A DNA stretch of 64,000 nt from positions 124,001 through 188,000 of the forward strand of contig NZ_RARC01000009.1 in NCBI RefSeq assembly GCF_003719305.1, given 5' to 3'. Below, one piece after another: positions 25,682 through 34,688 of the stretch. The stretch is from Mycolicibacterium stellerae. GTDB lineage: Bacteria; Actinomycetota; Actinomycetes; Mycobacteriales; Mycobacteriaceae. A program made the position numbers and the translations under genes. Under the pieces are notes generated by a model that was given only the letters and a program-made list of their open reading frames with translations, did no database searches and was not told the DNA's origin. The number at the start of each line of letters is the position of its first letter. Position 1 is the first letter of the stretch.

Positions 25682-27295
25682 TTGGTCATTAAGTACATGG
25701 CCTGGTCACGGAGCCTGGGCGGGCAGTTCCTGGTCTTCCAGCTACTGGTGGTCGTCGTTGTGCTGTTCGCGGTCGCTGCGGTCTCGGTGACCCAGTCCAC
25801 CAGCGAGTTCCGCGAGGTCCGGGGGCAGCGGATGATCGCGGTGGCCGAGAACATGGCCTCGACACCCGTCGTCCGGGATCGCTTCGCCGACCCGTTCGCC
25901 GCCAAGGTGCTCGCGCCGGAAGTGGATCGCGGTGTGGCGCTGTCGGGCGCTGACCTGGCCGAGATTCTCGATCCGAACGGCACGATCCGGGTCTCGTCGG
26001 ATCCTTCGCGGGCCGGCTCGCGGATGGACTTGGGACCCAGCCGGGCCGACGAGGGCAGGGCCTGGTTCGGCGACGACGACGTCGACGGTGTGCACAGCCT
26101 TGTCGGCCAGGTGCCGATCCTCTCGATCGACGGCGATGTGTTGGCGGTCGCGTCGGTGAGCGAGGGTTATCCGTCGGTGTGGGAGCTACTGAGCGGCGCA
26201 GGTGAGCGGCTGTTGTTCTATCTCGGCCTGGGTGCGGCGCTCGGCCTGCTGGCGTCGTGGCTGCTGTCCCGGCGCATCAAACGGCACACCCGCGGATTGG
26301 AGGTCGCCGAGATCGCCGGCCTCGCCGATCACCGGGAAGCGTTGCTGCACAGTATTCGTGAGGGTGTGGTCGCGGTGAACAACGAGGGCGACGTCACGCT
26401 GCTGAACGACAGCGCACAGGAGCTACTCGGCGTCGGCGGTGACGCGGTCGGACGGCGCGTCGACAGCATCGGCCTGGACCCGGCCGTCGTCGAGTTCCTG
26501 CTCTCCGGGGACGACGGCCGTGACGTCGTGATCGCCACCCGCACCAAGGTATTGGCGTTGAACCGACGGTCGGCCACGAGCCAGGGCAAGGTGATCGGTA
26601 CGGTGACGACGATGCGCGACAGCACCGAGCTCGCGGCGCTGCAGGGCCAACTGTCGTCGCACAAGAGCGTCACCGACACGTTGCGTGCGCAGACACACGA
26701 GTTCGCCAACCAGTTGCACACCATCTCGGGACTCGTGCAGCTCGGCGAGTACGACTCCGTCCGTGACCTCGTCGGGACGCTCACGCGGCGGCGTGCCGAG
26801 ATCAATGACACCGTCACCAGTCGAATTTCGGATCCCGCGGTGGCGGCACTGCTGATCGCGAAGACCTCGCTGGCGGCGGAAAGCGGCGTGTCGCTGCAAC
26901 TCGCACCGGAGTCACATCTGGCCGCGCTGACCCCCGCGGTGGCCACGGATGCGATCACATTGCTTGGCAACCTGATCGACAACGCGGTCGATGTGTCGGT
27001 GGGAGCGGAGCCAGCCCGGGTGACGGTGCATATCGACGACCGGGACGGTCTGACGATTTCGGTAGCCGACTCCGGACCCGGTGTGCCAGAACACCTTCGC
27101 GAAGAGATCTTCGCCAGGGGCGTGACGTCCAAGCCGGACGCGCCGGGCGGTCGTGGCATCGGGCTGGCATTGGTGCGGTTGGTCACCGCGCAACACGGTG
27201 GCGCCGTCGAGGTGAGCGATGCCGCGACGGGTGGCGCGCTGTTCGTGGTGAGGTTGCCGGAGACGGTGACGGCGAGGCAGGCCGCTCATGCGTGA
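25682..27295 (+). CDS. sensor histidine kinase, CitA/DcuS type
   Basis: About 537 residues; TTG at 25682 has AAAGG 5 bases upstream, ATG at 25697 is the alternative. A transmembrane helix (FLVFQLLVVVVVLFAVAAVSV), an extracytoplasmic PASp/Cache-like sensor domain (VAENMASTPVVRDRFAD...GQVPILSIDGDVLAVASVSEGY), a second helix (LLFYLGLGAALGLLASWLL), a PAS domain (LLHSIREGVVAVNNEGDVTLLND), the H-box THEFANQLHTISGL (His near 339) and HATPase motifs (NLIDNAVD, DSGPGVP, GGRGIGLALV) are seen in order. It is of the citrate/C4-dicarboxylate-sensing family and is divergent from tctC, so it probably switches on the transporter when the carboxylate is outside. Confidence 0.92.
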   Translation: MVIKYMAWSRSLGGQFLVFQLLVVVVVLFAVAAVSVTQSTSEFREVRGQRMIAVAENMASTPVVRDRFADPFAAKVLAPEVDRGVALSGADLAEILDPNGTIRVSSDPSRAGSRMDLGPSRADEGRAWFGDDDVDGVHSLVGQVPILSIDGDVLAVASVSEGYPSVWELLSGAGERLLFYLGLGAALGLLASWLLSRRIKRHTRGLEVAEIAGLADHREALLHSIREGVVAVNNEGDVTLLNDSAQELLGVGGDAVGRRVDSIGLDPAVVEFLLSGDDGRDVVIATRTKVLALNRRSATSQGKVIGTVTTMRDSTELAALQGQLSSHKSVTDTLRAQTHEFANQLHTISGLVQLGEYDSVRDLVGTLTRRRAEINDTVTSRISDPAVAALLIAKTSLAAESGVSLQLAPESHLAALTPAVATDAITLLGNLIDNAVDVSVGAEPARVTVHIDDRDGLTISVADSGPGVPEHLREEIFARGVTSKPDAPGGRGIGLALVRLVTAQHGGAVEVSDAATGGALFVVRLPETVTARQAAHA

Positions 27296-27956
27296 CGTGC
27301 TGGTCGTCGACGACGACTTCATGGTGGCCGAGATCCACCGTCGGTTCGTCGAGCAGGTCAACGGCTTCCGCGCGGTCGGTGTGGCCCGCACGGGGACGGA
27401 AGCGCTGACGGCGGCCCGCGAACTGCAACCACACCTGATCCTGCTCGACGTCTACCTACCGGATATGACCGGGCTCGAGGTGTTGCAACAGTTGCGATCT
27501 GGCGGCGACCGGGTGGGCGTCATCATGATCACCGCGGCCCGCGAGCTTGACACCGTGACCGGTGCACTCGACGGCGGCGCGGCCGACTACCTGATCAAGC
27601 CGTTCGAGTTCGATCAGTTGAAGGCCAAGCTGGAAGCATTCGCGGCGCGGGCCGATGCACTGGAATCCGCCGACGGCGTCGACCAATCGCTGATCGACTC
27701 GCTTTTCGGCGGTGCGGGAGCGCCGTCGCCGCAGGCGTTGCTGCCCAAGGGCCTCGGCGCGGAGACCGGACGCCTGGTGCTCGATGCCGTCAACCACGCT
27801 GGTGAGGTTTCCGCGGCGGAATGCGCAGAGCGCGTTGGCATCTCCCGGGTCAGCGCGCGCCGCTATCTCGAGCACTACCTCGGCACCGGCGCGTTGGAGA
27901 TCCGGCTGCAGTACGGCGTCGGCCGCCCCGAGCGGCGCTACCGCGCGATGAAATGA
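27288..27956 (+). CDS. response regulator, CitB/DcuR type
   Basis: 222 residues, starting 8 bases before the kinase stop. Receiver domain: VVDDDF acidic pocket, phosphoacceptor Asp54 in ILLDVYLPD, Lys104 in IKPFEF. The C-terminal domain (LVLDAVNHAGEVSAAECAERVGISRVSARRYLEHYLGTG) has the HTH of CitB-family regulators. With the kinase it forms the two-component pair next to the tct operon. Confidence 0.93.
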   Translation: MRDVLVVDDDFMVAEIHRRFVEQVNGFRAVGVARTGTEALTAARELQPHLILLDVYLPDMTGLEVLQQLRSGGDRVGVIMITAARELDTVTGALDGGAADYLIKPFEFDQLKAKLEAFAARADALESADGVDQSLIDSLFGGAGAPSPQALLPKGLGAETGRLVLDAVNHAGEVSAAECAERVGISRVSARRYLEHYLGTGALEIRLQYGVGRPERRYRAMK

Positions 27957-27970
27957 CCGAAAGGTCCGTT

Positions 27971-28025
27971 GAGACTGCGGCTACGCAGACAAAGTCCGAG
28001 AAGACGCCTGCGTAGTCGCAGTCTC
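27971..28025. terminator. long hairpin between converging genes
   Basis: The arms 27971-27988 (GAGACTGCGGCTACGCAG) and 28008-28025 pair over 18 positions with only one G-U wobble; the loop is 19 bases. It lies between the response regulator stop (27956) and the stop of the opposite cyclase-LuxR gene (28032), so it probably ends both transcripts. There is no U-run. Confidence 0.65.
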
Positions 28026-28031
28026 GAACGA

Positions 28032-31000
28032 TCAGCCGTTCCTGGCGGCCTCCTGGGCCAGCGCGACGCGCGACGTGATTCCGAGTTTGGAGTACACGTG
28101 GGTCAGGTGCGTCTGCACTGTGCGATGGGAGATGAAGAGGCGCGAAGCGATGTCCTTATTGCCGAGTCCGTCCGCGACCAATCGCACGACGTCGAGTTCG
28201 GTCGGCGTCAGCGACCCCCATCCGGTCGACGGCCGCTTTCGTTCGCCGCGACCGCGCTGAGCGTAGGCGATGGCCTGGTGGAGCGACAGTGCCTCGCCTT
28301 CCACCCAAGCCGCAGCGAAATCGTTCTCGCCCAGTGCATCTCGAACCTTCGCGACTGCCGCCTCGTGTGCAGGCTGATAAATCTTGTACCGGACGGTGCC
28401 GCCTTGCTGTCGCCTGATCGCCGACGCCGCGCCCACGAAGCGCGCCGCCTCCTGGTGATTATCTGCCGCGGCAGTCAGTTGCCCGATGACCTCGAGTGCG
28501 TCGGGAACGATCTGGAAGCACTCCAGCTCGCTGACCGTGTTGAGCGCCTGATGAAGATCGTGCTCGGCATGCTCAAGGTCACCTTGTCCTGCAAGTATGT
28601 GAGCCCGCGTCACCAGGGCTTTCGCCAGGAACCACCCGTGGGTGGCCGGGATGGATGCATCGACCCACTGCTTGGCCTCATCCAGATCACCGCGGGCAAA
28701 TGCGAGTTCGGCCACCGGGGTGAGATCCGCGACGGCCAGCTCAGGCTGTTCGCCGAGCCGCTGCGACGCTGCCTGCGCTGCGTCGACCGCTGCCTGCACG
28801 TCACCCTCTGCCAACGCTGCCTGCGCCAACGGGGCGTATGCCCATGGCTCGAGGTAGGGACCAAGTCCTCTCGACATCTCGACCGCTTGCTCGGCAAGGC
28901 GTCGTGCCTCCGCGGTGTCTCCGAGCAACACGAGCGCATTCGCCATCGCGACCCGGGCAAGAAACACGTGATTCACATCGCCCGCGGCATCCGCCTCAGC
29001 GTCAATGGCGCGGTACATGGCGATGGCGCCCGACACGTCACCTCGTTGAAAAGCCGACGTAGCGAGACCCCAGTACCGACAAAAGCGGGACATGAACCGG
29101 TCGCCGACCTCGTCGGCGAGCGCCTGGCCCTCTTCGCCGACGGCTACCGCCGCCTTGGGATTACCGGCCAAAATCGCCGCGAGCGCCCCGAACCCGAGAA
29201 CCTGGCTCAGCCTCCATTTTTCGCCCAGCCGCCGGGCCAGCTCCGTCGCCTCGGCGAGGTAGGGACGCGCGGCGTCCGCGTTGAAGGCAGCCGCAGCGAC
29301 GCACGATGCCAGGGCGCGAACAACGAGTACCGGATCGTCCAGCTCACGTGCTATCACGAGCGCTTCCTCGGCCTGTTCCAGTCCGGAGGTAACGACTACT
29401 GCCCACGAATGCAGGACGGCTTGGTCTGCCACCGCCCTCACCCGGGTCGCCGGTGGGATCGTGTTGTCTGAGGCGATAGTGCCGTTGTGGACCAAGTTGA
29501 ACCACGCAAGGCCTTCCTGGACGCGCCCGCGCGTGGTCCACAGTGGCTGAAGTGAGCATGCGAGCTCGAGGGCGCGCACCATCTCGTCGTGTTCATGACT
29601 CCATGCGAATGCCGCACGCATGTTGTCGATCTCGGTCTCGACCTGCTTCACGAGATACTCGAGACGCGGAGTCGGTGTATCGAGCTGCGCTGCCATCGAC
29701 GTGTAATGGTCACGGTGCGCATCCCGGATATCGTCGGCTTCGCCCGACTCGCCGAGCTTTTCCATAGCGTATTGACGAACTGTTTCCAACAGCCGGTATC
29801 GCGTTCGCCCGCTTGTGCTTTCGGCCACTACCAGCGACTTGTCGACCAACAGCGTCAACTGGTCGAGAATCTGGTGTCGCGGTAACGAGCCGCCGCTACA
29901 CACCTGCTGTGCAGCGTCGAGATCGAACCCGCCCATGAATGTGGAGAGCCGACGAAAGAGCGTGCGCTCGGGCTCGGTCAGCAGGGCATGCGACCAGTCC
30001 ACAGACGCTTCGAGACTCTGCTGGCGGCGTACCGCGCGGCGCGAGCCGCCCGTCAGTAATCGGAAGCGGTCACGCAGGCTGTCGAGGATCTCGGTCAACG
30101 ACAGTGCGCGCACCCGCGCGGCCGCCAACTCGATGGCAAGGGGCATACCATCCAGCCGCTCGCAGATCTCACCGAGCGTCTTGGCTTCGTCGTCGGTGAC
30201 GGCGAAGTCGGCGCGCACCCGACGCGCGCGATCTAGGAACAACTCGACCGCCTCGTCGTCCACGGACAGCGACGGCACCCGCCAGGAAATCTCACCCGTC
30301 AACCCGATGGGCTCACGGCTCGTCGTCAACAGCGTCAGACCCGCACATGCTTCGAGCACCGCAAGGATGAGGTCCGCCGACGAGTCGAGCAGATGCTCGC
30401 AATTGTCGAGGACCATCAACAGCCGACGATCGCCGATGAACTTGACCACCGTGTCGATCGCCGACCGGCCCGGCTGGTCTGGCAGGCCGAGCGCGCGAGA
30501 CACCGCGACGGGCACCAGGTCGTGGTCGGTGATCGGCGCCAGGTCGACGTACCGAACGTCGTCGCCGAATTCAGCTGCGACCTCGATTGCCATGCGTGTC
30601 TTGCCCGAGCCGCCTGCTCCTGTTAGCGTCACCAGACGGTTGGCGCCCAACAGCTTTCGCACCTCGTCGATCTGTCCGTCACGTCCGACGAAACTCGTCA
30701 GCTGCACCGGCAGACGCGCGACCGACTCGGTTTCCGACGCTCGCAGCGCAGGAAAATCATTTCGGATATCCGGGTGACACAGCTGCAGAACGCGTTCTGG
30801 CCGGGGTAGGTCGCGCAGCGGGTGCGCGCCGAGGTCATTCAGCCAGGCATCGTCGGGCAGGTGGTCGATCACCATCGACTCGGTCGCGCCCGACAACAAC
30901 GTCTGTCCGCCGTGGCCGAGGTCGCGAAGCCTTGCGGTGCGGTTGATTGTCGGGCCGATGTAGTTGCCTTCGTCGCGTAACTGGATCTCGCCGGTGTTCA

Positions 31001-31346
31001 CGCCGATCCGCAGCCGGATCGGCGCAAGGGGCGCGCGCTGCAGCGCCAACGCGCACGCGACCGCATCGCTGGCGCGGGCGAACGCGACGACGAAACTGTC
31101 GCCCTCACCCTGCTCAACAGGGCGGACGCCGCCATGGGCGGCCACCAGGTCCGTCAGCATCGCATCCAGCCGCGCGATCGCAGCCGTCATCTCCCCTGGC
31201 TGGGTGTCCCAGAGCCTCGTCGAACCTTCGACGTCGGCAAGCAGCAGCGTCACCGTTCCTGTCGGTAGCCCGCTCACGGCGGAGGCCATACTGCTCCTCA
31301 CGTCCGCGGGTTCGCTCCACTCGAGTTGGCTCATGCTAGCCAGCAT
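28032..31346 (-). CDS. adenylate/guanylate cyclase-like, AAA/NB-ARC ATPase, LuxR-type regulator
   Basis: 1104 residues. The N-terminal class III nucleotide cyclase domain has LLADVEGSTRLWD, EGDSFVVAF, and NRTARLRDLGHGGQTLLSG; the metal Asp in ADVEGST and GDSF are kept, but the usual substrate-specifying Lys before GD is not obvious, so cyclase activity is uncertain. An STAND-type ATPase follows (Walker A TLTGAGGSGKTRMAIEV near 235; LLMVLDNCEHLLD Walker B), then a long TPR-like helical region, and a C-terminal LuxR HTH (LTPTELDVVRLVADGLGNKDIASRLFISHRTVQTHLTHVYSKLG). This architecture is a known mycobacterial family (Rv0386/Rv1358/Rv2488c type). ATG 31346 or 31334. Target genes unknown. Confidence 0.9.
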   Translation of the reverse strand: MLASMSQLEWSEPADVRSSMASAVSGLPTGTVTLLLADVEGSTRLWDTQPGEMTAAIARLDAMLTDLVAAHGGVRPVEQGEGDSFVVAFARASDAVACALALQRAPLAPIRLRIGVNTGEIQLRDEGNYIGPTINRTARLRDLGHGGQTLLSGATESMVIDHLPDDAWLNDLGAHPLRDLPRPERVLQLCHPDIRNDFPALRASETESVARLPVQLTSFVGRDGQIDEVRKLLGANRLVTLTGAGGSGKTRMAIEVAAEFGDDVRYVDLAPITDHDLVPVAVSRALGLPDQPGRSAIDTVVKFIGDRRLLMVLDNCEHLLDSSADLILAVLEACAGLTLLTTSREPIGLTGEISWRVPSLSVDDEAVELFLDRARRVRADFAVTDDEAKTLGEICERLDGMPLAIELAAARVRALSLTEILDSLRDRFRLLTGGSRRAVRRQQSLEASVDWSHALLTEPERTLFRRLSTFMGGFDLDAAQQVCSGGSLPRHQILDQLTLLVDKSLVVAESTSGRTRYRLLETVRQYAMEKLGESGEADDIRDAHRDHYTSMAAQLDTPTPRLEYLVKQVETEIDNMRAAFAWSHEHDEMVRALELACSLQPLWTTRGRVQEGLAWFNLVHNGTIASDNTIPPATRVRAVADQAVLHSWAVVVTSGLEQAEEALVIARELDDPVLVVRALASCVAAAAFNADAARPYLAEATELARRLGEKWRLSQVLGFGALAAILAGNPKAAVAVGEEGQALADEVGDRFMSRFCRYWGLATSAFQRGDVSGAIAMYRAIDAEADAAGDVNHVFLARVAMANALVLLGDTAEARRLAEQAVEMSRGLGPYLEPWAYAPLAQAALAEGDVQAAVDAAQAASQRLGEQPELAVADLTPVAELAFARGDLDEAKQWVDASIPATHGWFLAKALVTRAHILAGQGDLEHAEHDLHQALNTVSELECFQIVPDALEVIGQLTAAADNHQEAARFVGAASAIRRQQGGTVRYKIYQPAHEAAVAKVRDALGENDFAAAWVEGEALSLHQAIAYAQRGRGERKRPSTGWGSLTPTELDVVRLVADGLGNKDIASRLFISHRTVQTHLTHVYSKLGITSRVALAQEAARNG

Positions 31347-31407
31347 GCGGTCCTGACAAGGCGCAAAACATCAGCGTAAGCGCGTATATCTGGGCTGGCG
31401 CACCGAA

Positions 31408-31424
31408 AGTACGCTTGGCGTACT
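31408..31424. promoter_or_regulatory. putative MarR operator
   Basis: AGTACGC-TTG-GCGTACT is a perfect 7+7 palindrome with a 3-base spacer, 9 bases before the GTG of the MarR-family gene. The 17-base size and position over the start of transcription/translation fit a MarR dimer that represses its own operon. It also lies in the 87-base gap shared with the divergent cyclase-LuxR gene. Confidence 0.65.
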
Positions 31425-31433
31425 ATCGGAATC

Positions 31434-31868
31434 GTGACCGTTCCGATGACCGAAGCACCACAGGTCGCCGCCTTTGGCCAGGCGGTGCACCGATTGTCGC
31501 GGCGACTGCGCAAGCGCGCGGACCTTCCGCTGACGGCGTCGCAGACCTCGGCGCTCACCACCGTGGAGCGGCACGGCGAACTGCGACTGGGCGATCTCGC
31601 CCGGCTGGAGCAGGTCAGCAAGTCGACGATGACGCGAGCGGTGAGCAAGCTCGAGGCCGTCGGCTACCTACGGCGCTCGGTCGACCCGAACGACGGGCGC
31701 GTTTTCCTGGTGAGGCTGACCGACCACGGCTTTGACGCCCTGCGGGATGCACGGTCCCGCCAGCACGCCTACCTAGTGAGGCAGTTCGAGGCACTCGACG
31801 CCGCCGACCAGAAGGCACTGCTGGCGTCGGTCACCGCACTCGAGCATCTGCTGGCGGTCAAGGCGTGA
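31434..31868 (+). CDS. MarR family transcriptional regulator
   Basis: 144 residues from GTG at 31434. The winged helix is LTASQTSALTTVERHGELRLGDLARLEQVSKSTMTRAVSKLEAVGYLRRSVDPNDGRVFLVRLTDHG, with the typical DxRxxxV/LxLT wing. N- and C-terminal helices form the dimer. The GTGA overlap with the MFS gene shows an operon; it probably represses the pump and itself through the palindrome just upstream. Confidence 0.93.
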   Translation: MTVPMTEAPQVAAFGQAVHRLSRRLRKRADLPLTASQTSALTTVERHGELRLGDLARLEQVSKSTMTRAVSKLEAVGYLRRSVDPNDGRVFLVRLTDHGFDALRDARSRQHAYLVRQFEALDAADQKALLASVTALEHLLAVKA

Positions 31869-33115
31869 AGCGCTACCTGACCGCCACCTTCGCCTCGCTG
31901 CACACCCGCAACTACCGCCTGTACTTCATCGGCCAGTCGGTGTCGCTCGCCGGTACGTGGATGCAGAAGATGGCGCAAGCCTGGCTGGTCCTGGAACTGA
32001 CGAACTCCGGTGCGTGGCTAGGCATCACGCTTGCCGCTCAGCAATTGCCGGTGCTCCTGCTCGCCCCGTGGGGTGGTCTGCTGGCCGACCGGATGAGCAA
32101 GCGCAACATACTGATCGTCACCGCAACGGCGGCGATGATCCCATCGCTCCTTCTTGGCGTCCTGACGCTCAGCCACCACATCAACGTCGCGTTGGTGCTG
32201 GGTCTGGCTCTCCTCGGAGGACTGATCGACGCGCTGGACAAGCCTGCGCGACAATCCTTCCCGAGCGAAATGGTGTCGGCCCCGCACCTGGCGAACGCGG
32301 TGATGCTCAACAACATCATCCAGGACACCGGGAAGGTGGTCGGCCCCGCCGTCGCCGGCATCCTGATCGCCGCAGTGGGACTCCCCTACACCTTCTTCTT
32401 GAACGCGCTGTCGTTTCTTGCGGTCGTCGCGGGCCTGCTCCTGATGCGCCCCGGCGAACTCGCGGTTCCAGATCCCGTCGCCAGGGGCGCCGGTCAGCTG
32501 CGTGCCGGTCTGGCCTACGTTCGTAATACACCCAAACTCTTTGTCCCCCTTGCTCTATTGGCGTCCGTTGGGCTGGTGGCCTACAACTTCCAACTCCTTC
32601 TCGCCCTGCTCGGGCGCGAGACGTTCCACGGGGACGCGCGCACCGTCGGCTATCTGCTCGGCGCCCTCGGCGCAGGGTCGGTGATCGGCGGTCTCGCGCT
32701 GGCAGGCCTGCTGCAGGCGACGATCGGGCGGATCGTCGGCGCGGCGCTGGTGCTGGCCGTTCTCTTGCTGGCCACCGGCCTCTCGCCCACCCTGGCGGTC
32801 GCGTTCGGCTTGGTGTTCACGCTGGGCGCGGGCAGCGTTCTGTTCAAGTCGCTCGCAAGTACGTGGTTGCAGTTGACGGCCGCCCCCGAGATGCGTGGCA
32901 GAGTCCTGGCGCTACTGGTCGTTGCCATCGGCGGCACCACACCGATCGGCGCGCCGATGATGGGCTGGGTCGCCGAGCAGGTCGGTACGCGCGCGACGTT
33001 CGTGCTGGCCGGTGTGCTCACCGCGATCGCGGGCGCAGTCGCCTATGTGTGCCTGCGGCGCACGGTGGCAGCATCCGACGATCTTCACCATTCGTCCCTG
33101 AGCCGAGCGCGGTAG
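31865..33115 (+). CDS. MFS transporter (DHA3/EntS-like efflux)
   Basis: 416 residues, 12 hydrophobic segments, starting FASLHTRNYRLYFIGQSVSLAGTWMQKMAQAWLVLELT, the usual opening of the DHA3/MFS_3 family. GGLLADRMSKRNIL is the loop 2-3 motif A. It starts inside the MarR stop (GTGA). Likely an exporter of a small molecule or drug; substrate unknown. Its last 31 bases overlap the 3' end of the phospholipase D gene on the opposite strand. Confidence 0.9.
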   Translation: MKRYLTATFASLHTRNYRLYFIGQSVSLAGTWMQKMAQAWLVLELTNSGAWLGITLAAQQLPVLLLAPWGGLLADRMSKRNILIVTATAAMIPSLLLGVLTLSHHINVALVLGLALLGGLIDALDKPARQSFPSEMVSAPHLANAVMLNNIIQDTGKVVGPAVAGILIAAVGLPYTFFLNALSFLAVVAGLLLMRPGELAVPDPVARGAGQLRAGLAYVRNTPKLFVPLALLASVGLVAYNFQLLLALLGRETFHGDARTVGYLLGALGAGSVIGGLALAGLLQATIGRIVGAALVLAVLLLATGLSPTLAVAFGLVFTLGAGSVLFKSLASTWLQLTAAPEMRGRVLALLVVAIGGTTPIGAPMMGWVAEQVGTRATFVLAGVLTAIAGAVAYVCLRRTVAASDDLHHSSLSRAR

Positions 33116-34629
33116 GACCGACCATCGGGGTCATAGAACACCCGATACGCCGGAACGGCCCACGACCGGGTCAGCACGCCGAGCTTCTCCGGGCGGTGTG
33201 GGCGTAACCGGCCGGGTGGTCGAGGGCCTGTCTTGCCGCCTGTGTGCCAGTCCTCGAGCGCCTTTGCGGACGCCTCGATGACGTCGACGACGGTGTCGGG
33301 GTCGGCAAGCCCTTCGTCATCGATTCCATCGGCGCGCCGATCGAGATGCTCGCGCAGCAGCCGCAGCCGCAGGTCTCTGGCGAACTCTCCGGTGTCATCC
33401 AGTACCGCACAGGACAATTCGCTGTCGTGGGTCCACGACCTCCGATTGAGGTTGTCACTGCCGACCGTGGCCCAGATATCGTCGACAACGCACACCTTCG
33501 CGTGCACGTACACCGGCGTACCCTCGTGATTCTCCACATCGAAGATGTGCACCCGTTCCGGATCGGCGGCTCTGCACGCTTCGATGGCCTGCTGACGGCC
33601 GACTTGGTTGGGCGGCAACGACAACCGCCCGTCGACATCGGGATGTCGCGGCACGACGGCCACCAGATGCAGTTCGGGGTTGTCCGCCAGGGCGCGCGCG
33701 AATAATTTCGCAACGCGCTTCGACCACAGGTACTGGTCCTCCAGATAGATGAGTCGCCTGGCCTTCCGAACCGCCTTCGAATAGCCGCGGGCGATGCTGC
33801 GTTCACCATGCGGGGCGAAGTCGTATTCGAAATGCGCGTCGGGGTAGGTGCGCAGCACCTGGACGGTGTGCGGACCGCACGGCGGCGGATCGGCCGGCTG
33901 CTCGGGCAGCGCCCCCGGATCCAGATCGGCGCCGCGGAGCTTGTCGGTGAGCCACGCGATCGGTGAGAGCATGTCCAGCGGAGCGGGATCGTCCCATCGC
34001 TCACGGAACGAGGTGTCCAAAGCGCCGACGACCGGACCCTGCAGCCGAAGCTGGACGTCATGCCACGGCGGGTGCTCCCCGTACTGCTTGGCCATCTGCT
34101 GTGCTTGGCGGTCCCCCCGGTGGGTCTCGTCGTCGCGGCGGGAGTGGCACAGGTCGATGCCGCCGGCGAACGCGACATCGCGCTCGGGTTCGCCGGCGTG
34201 CCGGATCACCACCAGCTTCTGGTGGTGCGAGCCACCGAATCGGACGCGCTGGTCGAGCAGGACCTCACCGCCCGCCGCCTCGATCGCCTCGCCCAGGTGC
34301 TGATTCTCCTCCTCGCTGTAGGCGAACTTGTCCAGGTGCGAGCGCCAGACCAGTCCCTTGACGACGACACCGCGGTGCGCCGCCGAGCAGAACAACTCCC
34401 TGACGGTCGGGCCGTCGTCGCGCATCTTCTGGTCGGGGTCGCCACGCCAATCAGTGAAGAACAGGTAGTCACCCGCACCGAGCGCCTCGACCTCGGTCAC
34501 CAGCCGGTCGAAATAGGTCGCACCGTGGATCAACGGCTCTACGCGACTACCCGCGCTCCAGGCCGGAATCTTGGTGGCCGGGTTGCCTCGCTCTGCGGCG
34601 CTGAGGAACCAGTCTGCGAGTTCCGCCAC
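33085..34629 (-). CDS. phospholipase D family protein
   Basis: About 514 residues from GTG at 34629 (no better start is visible). Two HKD motifs are intact: GGSHHQKLVVIRHAGEPERDVAFAGGIDL near residue 138 and VYVHAKVCVVDDIWATVGSDNLNRRS near residue 375. These build one active site in the PLD superfamily, which includes phospholipase D, cardiolipin synthase and some nucleases. There is no signal peptide in the chosen frame and no membrane segment, so cardiolipin synthase of the Cls type is less likely. Convergent with the MFS gene (31-base overlap); divergent from the lipoprotein at 34689. Confidence 0.85.
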   Translation of the reverse strand: MAELADWFLSAAERGNPATKIPAWSAGSRVEPLIHGATYFDRLVTEVEALGAGDYLFFTDWRGDPDQKMRDDGPTVRELFCSAAHRGVVVKGLVWRSHLDKFAYSEEENQHLGEAIEAAGGEVLLDQRVRFGGSHHQKLVVIRHAGEPERDVAFAGGIDLCHSRRDDETHRGDRQAQQMAKQYGEHPPWHDVQLRLQGPVVGALDTSFRERWDDPAPLDMLSPIAWLTDKLRGADLDPGALPEQPADPPPCGPHTVQVLRTYPDAHFEYDFAPHGERSIARGYSKAVRKARRLIYLEDQYLWSKRVAKLFARALADNPELHLVAVVPRHPDVDGRLSLPPNQVGRQQAIEACRAADPERVHIFDVENHEGTPVYVHAKVCVVDDIWATVGSDNLNRRSWTHDSELSCAVLDDTGEFARDLRLRLLREHLDRRADGIDDEGLADPDTVVDVIEASAKALEDWHTGGKTGPRPPGRLRPHRPEKLGVLTRSWAVPAYRVFYDPDGRSYRARLRDEW

Positions 34630-34688
34630 GCCACCCGGAATAGCCGAAGGCGACCGTGTCCAAACTCGCGGTCTGTCAAGATCGCCGC

